DNA from: Opisthocomus hoazin
Taxonomy: Eukaryota; Chordata; Aves; Opisthocomiformes; Opisthocomidae
Assembly: GCF_030867145.1 (NCBI RefSeq)
Contig: NC_134417.1
Location: forward strand, 6,115,577 to 6,179,576
DNA length: 64,000 nt
Direction of reading: 5' to 3'
Positions 51,001 to 59,317 of the stretch are shown piece after piece. The notes beneath the pieces were generated by a model. The model searched no databases, was not told the origin of the DNA, and saw only the letters and a program-made list of their open reading frames with translations. Position 1 is the first letter of the stretch, and each line of letters opens with the position of its first letter. A program made the translations under genes and the position numbers.

Positions 51001-53775
51001 TTGCGTGCTCCCTTTGTTCCAACTGGACATCACCTTTTTCCTTACCTGGGCGGAAACTTTTGGCTCTTACCATGTTTTTTAAGATAAAAATCACATTTAG
51101 ACTCCACCCCAGACTTGCTGTCAGGTGTGTTGTGCTCATTTCCCAATGCACTGCCAGCAAGGGGCTTGTGTACGAACGTTTCCCTTCACCAGCAATCAGC
51201 CTCCTGTCCCAGGGGTAGCACGAAGGGGTAAGGGACAGGGCAGTCCATGCGCTTCTCCCACGTAAAAGCCACTTCCATAACCATGAAGGAAACCAACGGC
51301 ATTCTGCAGAGGCATGTGTGCATGACGTGTTTGTATTTTGCTCTGAGATCTGCACGGCATGCACCGTGAATTCAGGAGCGTATGGAAGCCCACTGAGGCG
51401 CTGGCATCTCAAGCTTTCTGTGTGAGAGCAAGGCTTCAGATGTGAGGACATCCCTCAGCTCAAGATCAGGTGCTGCAAGTGCTAAATTTTGGAGCGCAAC
51501 TTGGCCTCACAACGTTCACCTCTCAGCGTCAGGCTGACTGCTCTGTGACACACCAGTCCTGATGGGCTTTGCTGATGTAACTGGGAGCTGCTGGAGGAAC
51601 TTGCACAGAAAAGGAGGCTGTTGCCTTATATTACTTTGGAAATCTCCTCGCTTGCAATGGCAGCAGTGCATGAGAGCCTTTTGCCTGGATCCCCAGGTAG
51701 CGGTGGGCTACGTGGGTGGGTGAACATGAGCTCTGCCCCAGCCCACCACGCCCGAGGGCAGGTCGCTGGTGCCAGCTTCCCATAGGAGATGGAGCAGCCC
51801 CAGCCCACCATGCCCAAGGGCAGGTCGCTGGTGCCGGTTTCCCACAGGAGACGCACCGTGCCACTCCAGCAGATGAACTCCCTTAGGTAGTAAGGCAAGA
51901 CAGGACAGATAATTCAGTTTGTCCTCTTGACTTTCGTGCTGTCATCAGGCTTGTTTGGAAACCAGCCCGCTTCCAGTTTCTGTGTGAATGGCGTTTCCAG
52001 CTTGGGCTGTTTGTGCAGCTCTGGATGGAGCCCAGATACATTTCCCTAGGCATGCGGCTGATCAGCTTTCAGCTGGGGGTGGGGGGGTAAGTAAGTGTGT
52101 ACTTGTTTGCAGACATAACATAATTACTGCTAAGTTCACTGTACACTTGCAGAGGTACCTGCAGGGGATCAGGGTCTGGCAGAAGGCCAGCCTGCTGCTG
52201 GCAGTGTCCCAGCACAAACAGGAATGGGGAAACTGGTTAACTAGTAAGAGGGATTTTTCTTCCTCCTGTCCTATTTCTTAATTTTTAGAAATTTTTTTTC
52301 TCCTTCTTTTTGGCAGTACATTGAGTTCCCAGCAGCAGGTTAAGATGCTGAGTGGGTGCCACTGCTCTGAGCACATCTTTCACCCAGTATGTGGAGAAAA
52401 CAACGTGGAGTACATCTCCCCCTGCTTCGCTGGCTGCACAAACAGCACCAGTAATTCTTCCACTCCCAAACAAGTGGTGAGTAAAAGGAGTGGTTCGCAA
52501 AGCAGAGTGCACCTCGCTTGCTGGTGACAGTGGAGGCTGCAGCGATGCTGTAGGAACCTGACAAACGCAGTAACGGGGTAAAGCCTTTTTGATGTGGGGA
52601 GCGGGGAGATCTAACCAGAGGAGCCAAAGTCCTTAGAAAGGGCAGTGGAGAATTGCTGTAATGCCCTGGGAGTCTGGTGGAGGAACAGGGACGGCAGCAA
52701 AACCCACTGGCAGGATGCCATGGCCATACCTTGAAATTGGAGCTGATGCACTGATCAATCTTCTGCAAAGTGATGCGGTCTGGTGTGTTGCTAAAAACCC
52801 TGCCATTGGCTTTGGGAGTTTGACATTTGTTTTTTTCCCAAACTTTTCCAACAGATCTACAAGAACTGTTCCCTGATCCCTGCTGGGAATGGGCTGTCCT
52901 CTGCCAAGACAGGCTCTTGTCCACTCAGTTGCTCTCACATGCTCCTTCCTGCAACATTCCTCATCTCCTTTGCTGCCCTCATAGCCTGCCTGTCCCACAA
53001 CCCCCTCTACATGATGGTTTTACGGTGAGCAATGGGCGTGGGGGGTCGCCAGGCACTGGGGGAGGCATGATGTGATGGGTTCCCCGTGCTGGGATCAATT
53101 GGGCCTCTTACCTGTGCAACCAGGCCATGATGCTTGGCCAAATGCAGAGCCACTGCCAGCGGCTCTGACCTCCGGTGGCTTCTCTCCTGCCAGGGTGGTG
53201 AACCAGGATGAGAAGTCATTTGCCATCGGAGTCCAGTTCTTAATAATGAGGTTGCTGGGTGAGTGTCCATCTCCTAATGAGGCTGGGGGAAGGCAGTGGG
53301 GTGCTCAGAGCCTTGCCCAAGCCCTAGGAGGTGTTGGACCTCCTTGGGGACAGCATGCAAGCGGGGCAGAGTGGCCAGCCTGACCCCATCCTCTCTTCTC
53401 CAAAGCCTGGCTGCCAGCTCCGGCCCTGTTTGGGGCCCTCATTGACTCCTCCTGTGTCTACTGGCAGAAGCAGTGCACCCAGCGCCGGTTCTGCGCCTAC
53501 TACAACAACGACTTCCTCCGTACCAGGTACCCCTGCTGTGTGTCCCCCTGTCCCCCACAGCAGGCATGACCACAGGGATGGTGCCCAACTCAGTCTGGTG
53601 CCGACTGGAGGTGCCAACTCCAGACACGGCATCTCCCTGCTCTTCTTCTGACAGATACCTGGGGCTGCAGGTGGGCTACAAGGTGGTGGGCACCGTCCTC
53701 CTCGCCCTCGTCAGCTGGAGGGTGAAGAGGAGCAAGGAGTACAATGTGCAGGAGAAGGCAGCGGGGCTGGTGTAG
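23955..53775 (+). CDS. SLCO2A1: Prostaglandin transporter SLCO2A1 (OATP2A1), 14 coding exons
   Basis: This plasma-membrane organic anion transporter takes up prostaglandins such as PGE2 and so clears them from outside the cell. The spliced coding sequence is 1914 nt, 637 residues (human: 643). Coding exons: 23955-24044, 36841-36978, 38805-38967, 42944-43159, 45272-45370, 47004-47137, 48359-48440, 49793-49957, 50509-50698, 52317-52476, 52855-53024, 53194-53258, 53406-53526, 53655-53775. All introns are GT-AG and all phases close. The OATP signature [13 protein letters not shown] is at residues 244-256. A Kazal-like extracellular loop with eight cysteines spans about 440-505 and has sequons at N468, N472 and N483. 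E76, R555 and K607 align, from memory, with rat residues reported as important for prostaglandin transport. The start ATG has a strong context (A at -3, G at +4). The gene looks intact. Its identity rests on near-continuous similarity to human SLCO2A1 as I remember it, including the C-terminal EYNVQ-x-AAGL motif. Confidence 0.97.
28407..28854 (+). mobile_element. CR1 LINE 3' fragment in SLCO2A1 intron 1
   Basis: The copy is in sense orientation. It begins in the conserved ORF2 stretch (GACAGGCTGAGAGAGTTGGG), includes CAGCCTGGAGAAGAGAAGGC, and ends with two copies of the CR1 terminal repeat TTCTATGA. On the + strand, 28512-28802 reads as a decayed ORF2 C-terminus with SDRTRGNG and [10 protein letters not shown] motifs. 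It is the longest CR1 copy with a complete 3' tail in the window. Confidence 0.93.
33950..35900 (+). repeat. Pyrimidine-rich stretch in intron 1
   Basis: About 2 kb of the + strand is strongly enriched in C and T, with many TCC/CTC/CCTT runs and homopolymer T tracts at 35649-35660 and 35898-35906. It is not a regular tandem array. The strand asymmetry removes the purine-rich stop codons and leaves long frames open by chance. Confidence 0.55.
36841..36978 (+). CDS. SLCO2A1: SLCO2A1 exon 2 (residues 31-76)
   Basis: This exon encodes transmembrane helix 1 and the following loop (motif [14 protein letters not shown]). It is flanked by acceptor TTCCTGCAG and donor GTAACT, with phase 0 on both sides. 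Its last residue, E76, aligns with the helix-1/2 region glutamate reported to matter for transport in rat PGT (from memory). Confidence 0.97.
38805..38967 (+). CDS. SLCO2A1: SLCO2A1 exon 3 (residues 77-130)
   Basis: This exon encodes helices 2-3, including the conserved [12 protein letters not shown] loop. Acceptor TTTCCAG and donor GTAAGT are present, and the exon ends in phase 1 within the glycine-131 codon. Reading through the donor would give a frame that runs on to 39194; that extension is intronic. Confidence 0.97.
39136..39177. repeat. 21 bp tandem duplication
   Basis: A 21-base unit beginning TAAACCTGACATCAG is present twice in direct succession with no mismatch. It lies 169 bases downstream of exon 3, inside intron 3. 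Identical copies suggest a recent slippage or duplication event. Confidence 0.9.
41953..42208 (-). mobile_element. CR1 LINE 3' fragment in SLCO2A1 intron 3
   Basis: The fragment is antisense to the gene. It starts at TCACAGAATCACAGAATAG and runs through TTGGAAGGGACCTCTGTGGG to the block GTTTGTGCCCATTGACCC, where similarity stops abruptly. It is of the same subfamily as the copy at 15960 and very similar to it, but truncated about 150 bases earlier. Confidence 0.92.
42944..43159 (+). CDS. SLCO2A1: SLCO2A1 exon 4 (residues 131-202)
   Basis: This exon encodes an extracellular loop with sequons at N132 (NKS) and N151 (NTT) and cysteines C141 and C149, then a helix ending in [18 protein letters not shown], a block strongly conserved in SLCO2A1. 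Acceptor TTTCAG, donor GTAAGT, phase 1 on both sides. Confidence 0.97.
43160..45271 (+). other. SLCO2A1: SLCO2A1 intron 4 (2.1 kb, phase 1)
   Basis: This is unique sequence. Near its end a second strong acceptor (CCTCCTGTAG at 44880-44889) is followed by a frame that stays open from 44890 to the TGA at 45223-45225. This is described among the findings. No known repeat was seen. Confidence 0.85.
45272..45370 (+). CDS. SLCO2A1: SLCO2A1 exon 5 (residues 203-235)
   Basis: This exon encodes one membrane helix with the motif [13 protein letters not shown], highly conserved in the OATP family. Acceptor CCTTTTTTCAG, donor GTGAGT, phase 1 on both sides. Confidence 0.97.
47004..47137 (+). CDS. SLCO2A1: SLCO2A1 exon 6 (residues 236-280), OATP signature
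   Basis: This exon carries the OATP family signature [13 protein letters not shown] at residues 244-256, followed by helix 6 and the start of the central cytoplasmic loop. The stretch before the signature is slightly shorter than in human. Acceptor TCTTGCAG, donor GTGAGA; ends in phase 0. Confidence 0.98.
47221..47289. repeat. Purine-rich tandem duplication in intron 6
   Basis: Two copies of a G/A-rich unit of about 31-38 bases, each ending GGAAGGGAGCCCAGC, lie in tandem just after exon 6. Each consists mainly of GGGA repeats. The purine strand is the sense strand, so it could form G-quadruplex or triplex structures. Confidence 0.8.
48359..48440 (+). CDS. SLCO2A1: SLCO2A1 exon 7 (residues 281-307)
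   Basis: This exon encodes the charged central cytoplasmic loop, the least conserved part of the protein, ending in the conserved EFIK before an arginine codon split by the intron. Acceptor CTCCCCAG, donor GTAAAG; phase 0 in, phase 1 out. Confidence 0.95.
49500..49686 (-). mobile_element. CR1 LINE 3' fragment in SLCO2A1 intron 7
   Basis: The fragment is antisense to the gene. It starts at GAATCATAGAATAGTTTGGG and ends near the block CTGGGCAGCCTGTGCCAGGG. It lies about 100 bases upstream of exon 8. It shares the GCAGTGAGCAGGGACATCTT block with the copy at 9584. Confidence 0.9.
49793..49957 (+). CDS. SLCO2A1: SLCO2A1 exon 8 (residues 308-362)
   Basis: This exon encodes the helix 7 region with [18 protein letters not shown], a conserved block. 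Acceptor CCCTGTAG, donor GTGAGA, phase 1 on both sides. Confidence 0.97.
   Translation, partial: DSQRSSSGCSSTPSSFSWWWLSAASPQSLRVWPPSSTSSWRSSTVPPPHTPTFS
50509..50698 (+). CDS. SLCO2A1: SLCO2A1 exon 9 (residues 363-425)
   Basis: This exon encodes two membrane helices, starting with [16 protein letters not shown] and ending with FFMGCS before the large extracellular loop. Acceptor CTCTGCAG, donor GTAATG; ends in phase 2. Confidence 0.97.
50699..52316 (+). other. SLCO2A1: SLCO2A1 intron 9 (1.6 kb, phase 2)
   Basis: This is unique sequence except for the 62 bp-period duplication at 51735-51850. A short G-rich patch lies at 52076-52087. It ends in a T-rich tract and TTGGCAG. Confidence 0.85.
51735..51850. 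repeat. Imperfect tandem duplication, period about 62 bp
   Basis: A block containing GGGCAGGTCGCTGGTGCC occurs twice with a spacing of 62 bases and a few substitutions between copies. The second copy is slightly incomplete. It lies within intron 9. Confidence 0.85.
52317..52476 (+). CDS. SLCO2A1: SLCO2A1 exon 10 (residues 426-479), Kazal-like loop
   Basis: This exon encodes most of the large extracellular loop. Cysteines C440, C442, C451, C462 and C466 with the block FHPVCGENN resemble a Kazal-type fold typical of OATPs. N468 and N472 are N-glycosylation sequons. Acceptor TTGGCAG, donor GTGAGT; phase 2 in, phase 0 out. Confidence 0.97.
52855..53024 (+). CDS. SLCO2A1: SLCO2A1 exon 11 (residues 480-535)
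   Basis: This exon completes the extracellular loop (C484, C501, C505; sequon N483) and encodes the next helix, ending in [10 protein letters not shown]. Acceptor TTCCAACAG, donor GTGAGC; ends in phase 2. Confidence 0.97.
53194..53258 (+). CDS. SLCO2A1: SLCO2A1 exon 12 (residues 536-557)
   Basis: This short exon encodes [20 protein letters not shown] plus two leucines. R555 aligns with rat R561, which I recall as a residue implicated in prostaglandin binding. Acceptor CTGCCAG, donor GTGAGT. Confidence 0.97.
53406..53526 (+). CDS. SLCO2A1: SLCO2A1 exon 13 (residues 558-597)
   Basis: This exon encodes the helix 11 start ([14 protein letters not shown]) and the last extracellular loop with C574, C581 and C587. 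It is one residue shorter than human in the loop. Acceptor TTCTCCAAAG is slightly unusual in having AAG rather than CAG or TAG. Donor GTACCC is weak after position +3. Confidence 0.96.
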
Positions 53776-54310
53776 GCCACCCAAGGACTGACTCCACACC
53801 CCCCCATTACCCACTGCCAGTACTTTGTCTTTTTTGGGTTTGTTTTTCCTTCTAAGGGAGCAACTTCACCTTTGCAGCTCTGAGCTCCTCTCCTGCAGCC
53901 CATGGCACCACCGTGCTCCCGGCGAGGGATGCTCTGTGCCAGCCCCATCCTGGGACCGGCTCCTCCCAGGCTCTCCAACCGCACCTTGCCCATCACTTTG
54001 GGGGGGGGGGTAGCCCCCCACCACCCAGAGCAGGAGGTGGACAGGTCTGGAGCGCAGAGAAGTGCCTGCTGTGGACAACAGTCCCTCATCCAGCGTGATG
54101 TTTCCAGCCGGGTGACGCACTCCTGGCTGGGACATGAGCAGGGGAGACGGCTGCTACCCTTGTGGGGCTGCCCTGCGTCCCTCCCCTGCCCTCAGGTCAG
54201 CATGGACACTGCACACGTGTTGTGAGAAGTTATTGCAGAACATTTAGGGGTTTGTTGCTGTTGGTTTTGTTGTGTTTTTTTTTTTTTAAATAAAGGTCAC
54301 TTTTCCAACT
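53655..54310 (+). CDS. SLCO2A1: SLCO2A1 exon 14 (residues 598-637) and 3' UTR
   Basis: The coding part is 53655-53775, ending in the TAG at 53773-53775. It encodes helix 12, with K607 aligning to rat K614, and a cytoplasmic tail ending AAGLV. The 3' UTR is about 530 bases and contains a G11 run followed by TAG and C6 at 54000-54019. It ends shortly after the poly(A) signal at 54289. Confidence 0.95.
54289..54294 (+). terminator. SLCO2A1: SLCO2A1 poly(A) signal AATAAA
   Basis: A canonical AATAAA follows a T-rich tract about 515 bases after the stop codon, and a GTGGTGCTTTG downstream element follows at about 54312. Cleavage is expected near 54305-54315. No earlier AATAAA was seen in the 3' UTR. 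Confidence 0.8.
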
Positions 54311-54609
54311 GTGGTGCTTTGCTGATCTCACCCAAGAGCTGTTCCCACCAGCACAATGAGGTGGTGGGGATGGCTGCAGGTCACATCCTGGCAGATGCTG
54401 AGATCATCCCTCGCTGGCAAAGGAGAAGAACTGGCAGCAGACAGGGCATGAGCTCAGCCAGTGATGAGGGGGCTGTGCAGAGCGGGCAGGCTGTGCTGGG
54501 TCACAGGCCAGGGAACCAAGGGGCAGCAGTGCCTGCCTGCAGCCCCCTGCCCCCAGCCGAAATCATCCTGTACCCTGCCTGCAGCCCCACGCCAAAAGGC
54601 ACCTGCACA

Positions 54610-55345
54610 GCTCAGGCAGGGTGCGGGGGGCTGTAGGAAGGGTCTGGGGGCACGATGGGGGGGCTGCAGGCGTGCTGTTGGAGACAGAGGACTGCCAGCG
54701 TAGTACAGGTGGGTGCAGGCAGGGCTTGTGGGCAGGGGGCTGCAGGCAGGGTGCAGGGAGCTGTGGGTAGGGGAGGATGGGCATCGGGCATACAGGCAGA
54801 AGATCACGGGCAGGGTGCGGGCAACTGAGGGCAGGGGCTGTGACAGGGGGCTTTGGGAAGGGTGCGGGGCCTGCAGACAAGGACTGTTGGCAGTGAGTTG
54901 CAGGGGCAAGAGGGGAGGGTCTGGGAGAACGGGGAGCATGCAGGGGGCTATAGGCAGGGGTGTAGGCAGGGTGCAGGAAGCTGTGGGCATGGGGCTGCAG
55001 GCAGGGGACTGTGGCAGGTTGCTGGGGACAGGGTGCAGGGGGTTGCAGGGAGGGTTCATGGGGCTGCAGGCAGCATGCAGGGGTTTGTGGGCAAGCGGCT
55101 GTGGGCAGGGGGCTGCAGGCAGAGGGCTACAGGTGGTTGCAGCGGTCTGCAGGTACGTGGCTGTTGGCAGTGAGCTGCAGGCAGAGGGGCTGTGGCAGGG
55201 GGCTGCTGGGAGACACCTGCAGTAAGAGCGCTGGAGGGGGTGGTCTGCAGGCAGGGTGCTGGAGGGAGGGTTCACGGGGCAGAGGGCCTGCAGGCAAGGG
55301 GCTGATGGCAGGGTAGAGCTGGCAACGCACATGGGGATGCAGGTA
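54610..55345. repeat. G-rich minisatellite (GGCTGCAGGCAGGG-like units)
   Basis: Dozens of imperfect copies of a G-rich unit of roughly 12-28 bases, built around GGGGGCTGCAGGCAGGG and GTGCAGGG, fill about 735 bases between the two gene ends. The + strand has many GGG runs and so could form G-quadruplexes. The - strand reads as long Pro/Ala/Leu-rich frames, including one of 292 codons at 54454-55332, which are repeat by-products. Copy number is likely to vary between individuals. Confidence 0.9.
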
Positions 55346-55540
55346 GAGGACTGCAGGCAGCACGTATCCCTGCCTCTGGCATCTCCAAAGGGAGCTCAGG
55401 GCCACCCTGATCCACCCTGGCAGAGCTTCACCTGCCCCACAGCACAGCCCTGGACCTCTCCTTTCCTGGCAGGATGCAGACAGCCTGCTAGAATGGGAGG
55501 AGAAGCATCAGCTGCTGGGATCTGGAGATGCACCCACTGA

Positions 55541-56145
55541 TCATAGAATCATAGGTTGGAAAAGACCTCTAAGATCATCAAGTCCAACCGTCAACCCAAT
55601 ACCACCATGCCTGCTAAACCATGTCCTGAAGTGCCACATCTACACGTCTTTTTGAACCCCTCCAGGGATGGGGACTCCACCACCTCCCTGGGCAGCCTGT
55701 TTCAATGTCTGACCACTCTTTCAGTAGAGAAGTTTTTCCTAATATCCAATCTAAACCTCCCCTGATGCAACGTGAGGCCATTGCCTCTCGTCCTACCGCT
55801 AGTCACTTGAGGGCAGAGACCAACACCTGCCTTGCTACAACCTCCTGTCAGGTAGTTGTAGAGAGCGATAAGGTCCCCCTCAGCCTCCTCTTCTCCAGAC
55901 CAAACAGCCCCAGCTCCCTCAGCCACTCCTCAGAAGACTTGCTCTCCAGATCTCTTCTCTGGACATGCTCCAGCCCCTCAATGTCCTTCTTGTAGTGAGG
56001 GGCCCCAAACTGAACACAGTACTCAAGCTGCGGCCTCACCAGTGCCAAGTACAGGGGCACGATCACCTCCCGACTCCTGCTGGCCCCACTATTCTTGATA
56101 CAAGCTATCCTGGATCTCACCATGCTTGTTGATATCCTCTGAAAG
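55541..56145 (-). mobile_element. CR1 LINE 3' fragment with ORF2 C-terminus
   Basis: This is the longest CR1 copy in the window, reading on the - strand. It starts at TCATAGAATCATAGGTTGGA, the reverse-complemented 3' tail. On the - strand between 55702 and 56145 it encodes the decayed C-terminal end of CR1 ORF2, with [31 protein letters not shown] and [13 protein letters not shown]. Frame changes show that it is dead. It lies between the poly(A) signals of SLCO2A1 and SRPRB. Confidence 0.94.
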
Positions 56146-57132
56146 CACCCTTCCTTTCCAGGAGAACAATTTGCAGGCAAAGCACAACCCACAGGAAAAT
56201 ACATCAATCAGAAGAGCTCTAAAGTACAGTGAAACCCTCAATCCCTGCAGATGTGTAAAAGCAGCAGGGTGACTGGCTCTGGGTCAGGCAGCTGGCGCAG
56301 AAGGGACCGAGTTTATCACACCCTGCTGTCTTGCCAAAGCCATCCAACCACACGGGCCGCTGGGCTGCAGCCTGAGGAGCAACTTGCCCGGCCAGCACAA
56401 AGCCACAGGCTGGGAGCAAGGTTTATAGAGAGCTGCCAGAAACAAAGCACAAAGCTGACTGGAGGAAAAAAAAAAAACAAAGCAAGCAATATTCAGAGTT
56501 TCCAGTTCTACCCTTTTCCCTCAGCCACTGGGGAAAAACAGCCCCAAATATTTAACAGGCCAGTCATGGAGCACAGCCCAAAAAACACATGCAGCTCTAC
56601 AGCAGCCCACGGCACGCTCCGTCCTCCGGCACCAGCGGCACTGGGCACACCCCAGCTCAGCCGCACTGCCGTGCAGCCGCCCCCGAGCCCCACAGCCAGG
56701 CTGGGGCAGGGAAAGCTGAGGTGTCTCCGTCCAGCCGAGAAGCTGCAGGGTGCCGCAGCCACCTCCACCGCAGAGCGGGGCGAGTGCTCTGTGACTCACG
56801 CTGCGACAGCTGTGCACTGCGGCTGGCTTGAGCTTTCCTGTGCACTTGAGCAAAGTGCCTCTTTAAAGTGTTTTGGTTACTGGTTTGGGTTTTTTTGCTA
56901 TGCAAGTAAGGAGTAAATACACACCCCAAAAAATACCCCAAAAGCCCTGTGTGTGGAGGAGGCATTGTTTGTTGACAACACGGAGCTGGCCACCAAGCAG
57001 GAAGGTTGATCTCCAACGTCATATTGAACAGAAGCAAAGCCCCAGTCCATGTGGATTTGACATGACTGAAAAGAGGCCAAGACAGACAGACTAAACCATG
57101 ACTTGAGAACAAATGCTTAAGAAAAAAAAAAA
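56146..57132. other. Intergenic DNA between the convergent genes
   Basis: GC-rich unique sequence is open in several frames on both strands, for example 221 codons at 56251-56916 on the +. No recognisable domain or splice pattern was found. It could belong to a longer SRPRB 3' UTR if the signal at 57133 is skipped. Confidence 0.45.
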
Positions 57133-59100
57133 TTTATTTAAGGAATACTTTTAACAAGGATAACTTAAAACCAGCTATGGCCTTATGCTACCTTACCACA
57201 GCAGAGGCTGGTGCTCAGCCTCCACTTTTTAAGGAGACAGGTCTCTGCAAGCAGAATAACCACCCAAAGAAACAGCAATATTCTCACTTCAGCATTACGG
57301 ATTCAAAGCAGACAGCCTAGGAAGGATCTCCAGCTAAGAGAGTTCAAAGCATGATAAACATGTTTCAACAATGCTCTGGCTGCAGGAAATACAAGAATAT
57401 AACATATTTCATAAATATAACCCTCCCCACCTCCTGCATGGACAGTAGAAAGAGCCACTGGGTTCACAAGACTAGAAACGCAAGGCCCAGCTCCATCATG
57501 AGCCAGGTCTTTGCAGAACACTGTTCTTGCTCTTCCCGATGCTACTAACACATGGCAACACTACAGGGAAGCAGAGAATGCCCCACACAAAGGAAAAGGA
57601 CGCAACAGATCAGCTGAGCGATGAAGGATGCATCAAACCAGAGACACGATGAGTCTGCAAAAGACAGAAAAAGTCTACCAGGAGCCAGCCACTCCCTCCT
57701 ACCCCAGAACAAAAGGGAAAAAACAAAAACAAAGGGAGAATTCTAATGCCGTAGGACCTGGCAATATGCAATGTGGAGAGCAATCATCCTCATGTAGGTG
57801 CTGCACAGAAATGACACCCCATCAGAGCACAGAGCTGTGCTCTGTATGAAGCTGCTGGGCAGGGCAACCGTGTTTTAAGGCTGTTCAGGAATGGGAAGCT
57901 GAACACCCAGCACAGCACCAGGGTCTTGGCTCCCACCTGACCAACACCAGAGCTGCTGGAAGATCTCCCTTTGGATGACCGATGGTCCTGGCCAGAGCAT
58001 GGCAAGGAAGAAAGCAAATGTCCTTTGAAAAGTTCGGAAGCATGCTGAGTCAGAGCCCTCCAATACTCCACACAGCCTGCTGAGCCATGGCGATGGCTAC
58101 AGCAACAGGCATTCCCTGAATCTTCCCTGCAGATGGAACAGCAGAGATCACACAGGAGACAGGCAGGGGACTGCACAGCCAACGCCTGTCGTGCCAGATC
58201 TCTCACAGAATGCAGGCAGGTAAGAATCTAAACATACCTGCTTCACAGTTTCACACCAGGACCCTACTGTCAGTCTGCCACTTGGAGAACATGCATACAC
58301 GTCTGTGGGATGAGACCCTGAAGTACAGAAAGCAGAAGTGGTGTAAAACAAGCTTTTGGGACACAGCCCTCAGTTAAAGAACTCCCAAGAACCGTCCAAC
58401 AACGGAAATCACCCAGAGACACAGGCACCGCAGCTGGACACAGACAGTGCGCAGCGACAAAAGCAGATCAGCCAGCCCAGTTCAGGCATTTAAGGGACCA
58501 CTCTGGTCCCACAGAAACAGGACTGCACCAGTTTGGAAGAACGGGACGGGAGGAGACACGAGGAAAACAGCTTTTTATACTCTCCTCAGTTGCCAGGGGC
58601 AGTGTAGGTGATGTGCGCAGCTAGAGGCTGGGGAAAGAAGTCCGAACCAGGACATGATTAGCAGCTCTGAGAGACAACAGGGTTGCAATGCCAAGCCAAG
58701 GCAGAAGACAACACGCAGACTCCAATCTCCAAAACTAATCTGGCAGCACACTCCTTCCTAATTTGCTTGGCAACTACCTTATGAATAGCCTACAGATGAA
58801 GGAAACACAGAAGCCCAGAGGGTCAGCACCCCAGAGGAAGACAAAGGCAGAGGGGAGAGGAAAAACATGTTGCAGTGTGAAGAGACAGTCAGAGGAAATC
58901 GCACCAGCAAATGTGTCATGTTGCTCCGAAGCCCGTGAGCAGCAAAGGAAGATACCACAATGCTGATTTCCAGCTTAAGTTTCTTCTTTCTACAAGAAGA
59001 TGAGATTTGAGTGTTTCAGACCACCTTCTTCCTTTCAGTCCTCAACTGTGCTGCCCCCCAGCCTCCCCAAGTCTCTCCCTCCAGTCGTGCCCTTCCCTGT
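57115..59100 (-). other. SRPRB: Probable SRPRB 3' UTR
   Basis: The sequence between the SRPRB stop codon and the poly(A) signal at 57133 shows no recognisable coding exon or repeat. It is assigned to the 3' UTR by position only. An upstream alternative poly(A) site with a variant hexamer cannot be excluded. Confidence 0.5.
57133..57138 (-). terminator. SRPRB: Probable SRPRB poly(A) signal
   Basis: On the - strand AATAAA is followed at once by a run of about eleven T, a typical downstream U-rich element. It lies about 1.96 kb beyond the SRPRB stop codon, and I saw no closer AATAAA. This implies a 3' UTR of about 2 kb (57,115-59,100). Confidence 0.55.
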
Positions 59101-59317
59101 TCAGGCAATCTTGGCCAGCCATTTCTCAAGGCCCTCAAAGTCAGCATCTCCCTCCTCTCCCTTGCTGCCCCGAGCACTGCACTCCACAAATTCCACCTTC
59201 ATGGGCAGCTGGGAGAAGTCGAAGTCCTTGCCCTTCTTCCCCAGCTGGGCAGGGCCCCCAGTGGCTGAGCCATCCAGACTGGTGGGGGCTGCAGAGCGGG
59301 TCACTCGTAAGGTGTTG
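59101..59317 (-). CDS. SRPRB: SRPRB last coding exon
   Basis: This exon starts after acceptor CTGTCTGCAG and encodes NTLRVTRSAAP, the GKKGKDFDFSQLP block, the G5-type ECSARG motif and the C-terminus ending LAKIA. The stop TGA is at 59103-59101. It is slightly shorter than human in the variable serine/glycine stretches. Confidence 0.96.

Noticed and set aside
54454-55332. 292-codon frame on the - strand as a proline-rich protein gene
   Set aside because: It is the translation of the G-rich minisatellite read on the C-rich strand. The repeats PLPAAPCL and similar follow the DNA unit.
55541-56145. CR1-encoded reverse-transcriptase tail as a host gene
   Set aside because: The sequence matches the known C-terminal end of CR1 ORF2 and is broken by frame changes, so it is annotated as a mobile element fragment.
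56251-56916. 221-codon + strand frame between the two genes
   Set aside because: GC-rich DNA that is also open in other frames on both strands. No domain, no Kozak or splice context of note, and no known gene at this position.
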